Of a stretch of 18,654 nt of DNA, positions 15,504-18,654 are shown one piece after another (the first letter of the stretch is position 1; every line of letters starts with the position of its first letter). This DNA comes from an uncultured Lachnospiraceae bacterium. Lineage in GTDB: Bacteria; Bacillota; Clostridia; Lachnospirales; Lachnospiraceae. Under the pieces are notes generated by a model. The model did no database searches and was not told the origin of the DNA. It worked only from the letters and a program-made list of their open reading frames with translations. The stretch is taken from positions 1 through 18,654 of the forward strand of contig CAKRNX010000035.1 in assembly GCA_934371475.1 (NCBI GenBank), written 5' to 3'. A program made the translations under genes and the position numbers.

Positions 15504-15545
15504 ATTATATCTAAATCGTACAGAATGAGCAATGAATTTGTACGA
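15504..15545 (-). promoter_or_regulatory. Antitoxin promoter with two-site palindromic operator
   Basis: On the minus strand a perfect TATAAT (15504-15509) has TTGCTC (15527-15532) 17 bp upstream. TCGTACA (15516-15522) lies in the spacer and its exact complement TGTACGA (15539-15545) lies just upstream of the -35. The sites start 23 bp apart. YefM-type antitoxins are known to bind TGTACA-core palindromes, so autorepression is likely. Confidence 0.6.
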
Positions 15546-15575
15546 ATTTCTGAATAAAAAGCAGATAAAAATAGA

Positions 15576-15604
15576 TTGAATAAGAAAACAAGAAAGCATA
15601 TGAT
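15576..15604 (+). promoter_or_regulatory. Sigma-A promoter of the secreted InlB-repeat protein
   Basis: TTGAAT (15576-15581) and TATGAT (15599-15604) are 17 bp apart in AT-rich DNA, about 65 bp before the start codon. An AGGGAGGA ribosome site stands before ATG 15670. The promoter diverges from the antitoxin promoter, and the -35 is about 30 bp from the antitoxin operator, so cross-regulation is possible. Confidence 0.6.
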
Positions 15605-15669
15605 AAAATCAAAGTAATGGAGGAGGAATCAACACTTGTCTTAGTAAATTAAAGGGAGGAAAAGAGTAT

Positions 15670-18441
15670 ATGAAAAGTAAAAAGCAAGTAATAGCGAAAC
15701 TGATAATTTGTTTTTTGGGCATATGTAATTTAATAAATTTTTCTGTTTTTGCAGCGGAAGGAGATTATCCACAGAAAGAAAAAAAAATTACAGTAAATGA
15801 ACAGCAGCAGGAATTTACAGATAATTGGAATAGCAGCACAGTTCAAGAAATAAGCAACGAAAAAACAAAAAGTTCAGAGATCTCTATGGATGATTTCTAT
15901 CCCGGGGATATTTATGAAGGAGAATGTGGTCAAAATCTTCAATTTACAATAAAAATATTACCTCGAAAACTACTGAAGTTAAGTATTACTGGAACTGGTG
16001 AAATGAATGACTATAGGACTTGGTGTCCTTGGAATGGTACAATACATAGAACAGGAGGATGGCTTAACATAGAAATAGCTCCCGGAGTTACATCAATTGG
16101 AGATTTGGCGTTTGCCGGATTTAATTTAGATGGTGCTTTAATCGAATGGGTGTCACTTCCAGAGGGATTGAAAAGAATAGGAAGCTCTGCTTTTAGTAAC
16201 AGTGAGTTTTGTTGTTCAGTATATATCCCCAGTACAGTAAACTATATAGGAAACAGGGCTTTTGCTACTCCATTAAAAGACGGACGTTCACAAATATTGG
16301 TAATATATTTCAGTGGTAATGCTCCAATATTTGAAGAGGATGAATATTCTTCTGTTTTTAGTGGACGTTCTGTCAGGGCATATTACCCTGCTGATAATAA
16401 CACATGGACCGCAGATGTCATGAAGAATTACGGTGGTAATATTACATGGATTCCATATGCTGTAAAAAATGAAACCAAAAGCATTTCGTCAGCAACGATA
16501 AAACTGTCGGGGAATTCTTTTAAGTATACAGGAAAGCCTCAAACTCCTTCTGTAACTGTTCAATATGGATCTGTAACTTTAAAGAAAAACACAGACTACA
16601 CTGTTTCTTATTCCAATAACACATATGCTGGAACTGCAACCGTTATAATTACGGGAAAAGGAAAGTATACCGGGAATGTCAAAAAGACATTTTCCATAAC
16701 ATCACCGGGGAAAGTGACAGTAAAGCTAAATCCTAATGGCGGAACGATAAATAAAAAATCACTTTCATTGAAAAAAGGCTCTAAATACGGAAGTCTTCCA
16801 AAACCTGTTTTAAAAGGAAATATTTTTATTGGGTGGTATACTGCTAAAAAGGGAGGAAAATTAATTGATTCTTCATCATATGTAACAAATGCATCAACGC
16901 TTTATGCGCATTGGTCAAAAGCTCGATATAAGATATCATATCATTTAAATGGCGGGAAAAATTCAAAAAATAATCCGATCTCATATACGTATAATTCGGC
17001 AAAAATTACACTGGTGTCACCCAAAAGAACCGGATACAAATTTAATGGTTGGTATTCTGATGCCAAATTTAAGAAAAAGGTAGTGATGATTGCAAAAGGG
17101 AGTACCGGAAACAAAGTTCTCTATGCAAAATGGGAGCCATATACATTTACAGTCAGTTTTGATGGAAATCTTTCTACTGCAACGACGCAAATGAAGCCAA
17201 TGACAATAAAGTATGGAATGGATTATAAAATAAGAGCTAATGCGTATAAGAGGACAAACGGATATAAGTTTGCCGGCTGGAGTCTGAAACAAAAAGGTGA
17301 GGTAGTGTTCAAAGATAAGGCAAACATCAGTATCAATTCTCTGTTAAAAAAAGGTTATAAATTACAAAATGGCACCAAAATAAAATTATGGGCACAATGG
17401 AAAAAAAGAGATTATAAAATCACATATAATTTAAATGGAGGAGTTAATCCATCAAAAGTACCGGTTACTTTTTCAGCAGTTGAAACTGTCTCGCTGCCTG
17501 TACCTAAAAAAACGGGTTACAATTTTAAAGGCTGGTATATGGGAAATAAAAAAATATCAGTAATACCTTTGGGAACGACTAAAAATATTTCAGTTACAGC
17601 TAAATGGGAAGCTATTACCTATAATATAGTTTTTAATTCCAATGGTGGAACCGGTAAAACTGCTGGTATGAGCTGTAAATATGATACGGCATACTCAATC
17701 AGAAATAATAGTTTCGTAAAGGATAATTGCTGGTTTGTTTCATGGAATACAAAACCCGATGGCTCAGGAACAACTTATCATGCAGGAAGCGAAATAAAAA
17801 ATCTTGTTTCTCATTCTGCCACAATAACACTGTATGCACAGTGGAAACGAAAAGAATTAGTTATTGATAAATATAAAAACGGCGTTTCAAAAGGCAGTAT
17901 AAGATATGTATATCAGTTACCAAATGTAGCACAGTTATTTACAGAATATAATGGGAATCTTGCATGGGGAAAATGGGTTTCTAAAGCAAGCGGCGAATGT
18001 GGTTATGCTACTCAGTCAATGGCCTTATCTTACATTGGAAAGGATGTATCACCGGAATATTTAGTTGAGGGTGAGAACACAGGCAGATGGAGTGGAACAG
18101 GATATACAAATCAATTTTTATATGGTATTGGTGGAATTACTGCAGATTATTCTTCAAATTATAGTGGAATAGATAAATTTCTCACACGTTTTGAAAATGA
18201 CAATTATGAGGGAAAATACTCTCCTGTAATTGTGCATTATAGTAATGTGGGATCAGGCACACAGCATACTATTTTGCTTATCAGAAAAATTGCAGATATG
18301 CAATACGAGATGATAGACACAGCAAAAAATATAGAAAAACATACAGTTACAATTACGCAGGGAGGTGTAGTAACCGGCACAGGAATCACACATGGTGGCG
18401 GAGTTGTTGATGCAGTCGAACAGTATATATCATTAAGCTGA
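15670..18441 (+). CDS. Secreted modular protein: LRR-like, Ig-like, five InlB repeats, C39-like peptidase domain
   Basis: The protein has 923 aa. A signal peptide occupies about 1-28 (positive start, hydrophobic core, cleavage near VFA-A). About 80-265 has LRR_5/BspA-like units (GVTSIGDLAFAG, LPEGLKRIGSSAFSN, PSTVNYIGNRAFA). About 271-346 is a bacterial Ig-like domain (FKYTGKPQTPSVTV...YTGNVKKTFSI). Five InlB B-type repeats follow (about 348-728), each with a GG start, a GY(K/N)F(N/A/K)GW core and an LYA(H/K/Q)W-like end. The C-terminal part (about 730-923) resembles a C39-like papain-fold peptidase: C777 in ECGYATQSMALSYIG, H866 in GTQHTILLIRK and D883 in YEMIDTA, in the right order and spacing for a Cys-His-Asp triad. 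There is no LPXTG, membrane anchor or SLH domain, so it is released or held non-covalently. Base and codon use are much more AT-rich than in the genes to the left, which suggests transfer. Confidence 0.88.
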   Translation: MKSKKQVIAKLIICFLGICNLINFSVFAAEGDYPQKEKKITVNEQQQEFTDNWNSSTVQEISNEKTKSSEISMDDFYPGDIYEGECGQNLQFTIKILPRKLLKLSITGTGEMNDYRTWCPWNGTIHRTGGWLNIEIAPGVTSIGDLAFAGFNLDGALIEWVSLPEGLKRIGSSAFSNSEFCCSVYIPSTVNYIGNRAFATPLKDGRSQILVIYFSGNAPIFEEDEYSSVFSGRSVRAYYPADNNTWTADVMKNYGGNITWIPYAVKNETKSISSATIKLSGNSFKYTGKPQTPSVTVQYGSVTLKKNTDYTVSYSNNTYAGTATVIITGKGKYTGNVKKTFSITSPGKVTVKLNPNGGTINKKSLSLKKGSKYGSLPKPVLKGNIFIGWYTAKKGGKLIDSSSYVTNASTLYAHWSKARYKISYHLNGGKNSKNNPISYTYNSAKITLVSPKRTGYKFNGWYSDAKFKKKVVMIAKGSTGNKVLYAKWEPYTFTVSFDGNLSTATTQMKPMTIKYGMDYKIRANAYKRTNGYKFAGWSLKQKGEVVFKDKANISINSLLKKGYKLQNGTKIKLWAQWKKRDYKITYNLNGGVNPSKVPVTFSAVETVSLPVPKKTGYNFKGWYMGNKKISVIPLGTTKNISVTAKWEAITYNIVFNSNGGTGKTAGMSCKYDTAYSIRNNSFVKDNCWFVSWNTKPDGSGTTYHAGSEIKNLVSHSATITLYAQWKRKELVIDKYKNGVSKGSIRYVYQLPNVAQLFTEYNGNLAWGKWVSKASGECGYATQSMALSYIGKDVSPEYLVEGENTGRWSGTGYTNQFLYGIGGITADYSSNYSGIDKFLTRFENDNYEGKYSPVIVHYSNVGSGTQHTILLIRKIADMQYEMIDTAKNIEKHTVTITQGGVVTGTGITHGGGVVDAVEQYISLS

Positions 18442-18525
18442 CAAATATAACAGTTCAGTATTCCAGGTAAATACTGTATATCGAACATTGGAGTTGCTGC
18501 AAAATAGATGAAATATCATTTATGG

Positions 18526-18654
18526 GTAAAGGTCAAATTCTTCGCCCCACGCCAAATACAGCGCCGCTTATTTGCGGCGCTTGTAACACTCAGCCGAAAG
18601 GTCTTTAGACCATGGCATGAGTGCTTCCAAATCTTTTTCCTCTATACTCCCATC
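18526..18654 (-). mobile_element. Possible right end of an IS66-family element (cut by window edge)
   Basis: GTAAAGGTCAAATT begins at 18526 and resembles the GTAA-type termini of IS66 elements. The minus-strand frame ending at 18568 reads like an IS66 transposase C-terminus, and the stop is overlapped by a perfect 8-bp stem AGCGCCGC/GCGGCGCT (18560-18581). The other end and any 8-bp target duplication are outside the window, so this is tentative. Confidence 0.4.
18568..18654 (-). CDS. C-terminal fragment of a probable IS66-type transposase
   Basis: The last 28 codons of a minus-strand gene run in from the window edge. The peptide contains EALMPWSKDLSAECYK and ends at a TAA (18568-18570). An LLPW- or LMPW-type segment near the end is typical of the IS66 transposase C-terminal element. 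Composition is consistent with coding. The identification rests on this short motif only. The gene is incomplete because of the window boundary, not a visible mutation. Confidence 0.4.
   Translation of the reverse strand, partial: DGSIEEKDLEALMPWSKDLSAECYKRRK

Noticed and set aside
15617..15652. An 11-codon leader ORF (MEEESTLVLVN) before the secreted protein
   Set aside because: It has no ribosome site and no regulatory hairpin after it; its start merely overlaps a GGAGGAGG run.
18300..18441. A cell-wall sorting signal at the C-terminus of the secreted protein
   Set aside because: There is no LPXTG-like motif, hydrophobic stretch or basic tail; the protein ends within the peptidase-like domain.

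Overview
The window looks like a chromosomal segment from a gut-type Lachnospiraceae/Clostridia bacterium. The evidence is strong AGGAGG-type ribosome binding sites, ATG starts with occasional GTG, moderate GC in most genes, and a gene content typical of that group: Na/Pi transporter with PhoU tail, OmpR-type two-component pair, paired short chromate transporters, YbaK deacylase, M18 aminopeptidase and InlB-repeat surface protein. I cannot name the species. No rRNA, tRNA or CRISPR array was seen.

Layout. 1-2456 (+): a small protein of unknown function (40-525), a run of hairpins, then a diguanylate cyclase with an intact GGDEF motif and I-site. 2457-2940 holds no gene but contains a terminator-like repeat, a composite palindromic repeat and a PhoP-box-like direct repeat. 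2941-6927 (+): a phosphate module of Na/Pi transporter with PhoU domain, response regulator and histidine kinase, which I read as a self-controlled Pho-type circuit. 7012-7176: a 161-bp MITE-like element in TA duplications, whose right edge forms the stop codon of the next gene. 7174-8420 (-): two overlapping short CHR (chromate) transporter genes. 8627-9100 (-): YbaK-type aminoacyl-tRNA deacylase. 9504-12419 (+): likely operon of HAD/Cof phosphatase, TrmO tRNA methyltransferase and MATE efflux pump. 12635-13675 (+): cytoplasmic LRR-type protein of unknown role. 13798-15147 (-): M18 aminopeptidase. 15250-15462 (-): Phd/YefM antitoxin without a visible toxin, with a two-site operator in its promoter.

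From about 15,500 onward the DNA turns markedly AT-rich. It encodes a 923-aa secreted modular protein (LRR-like region, Ig-like domain, five InlB-type repeats, and a C-terminal domain with the hallmarks of a papain/C39-like cysteine peptidase). It ends against what looks like the 3' end of an IS66-family transposase at the window edge. This end of the window is the accessory part.

The most unusual material is between genes: at least three dispersed palindromic repeat families (a composite A/B/C element near 2583, 8456 and 9183; a TATCAG-ended hairpin element, one copy nested inside the former; and a two-hairpin element after the cyclase and MATE genes), plus the TA-flanked MITE. No complete new multi-gene defence or biosynthetic system is visible. 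The best candidates for new biology are the secreted peptidase-like protein and the repeat families.
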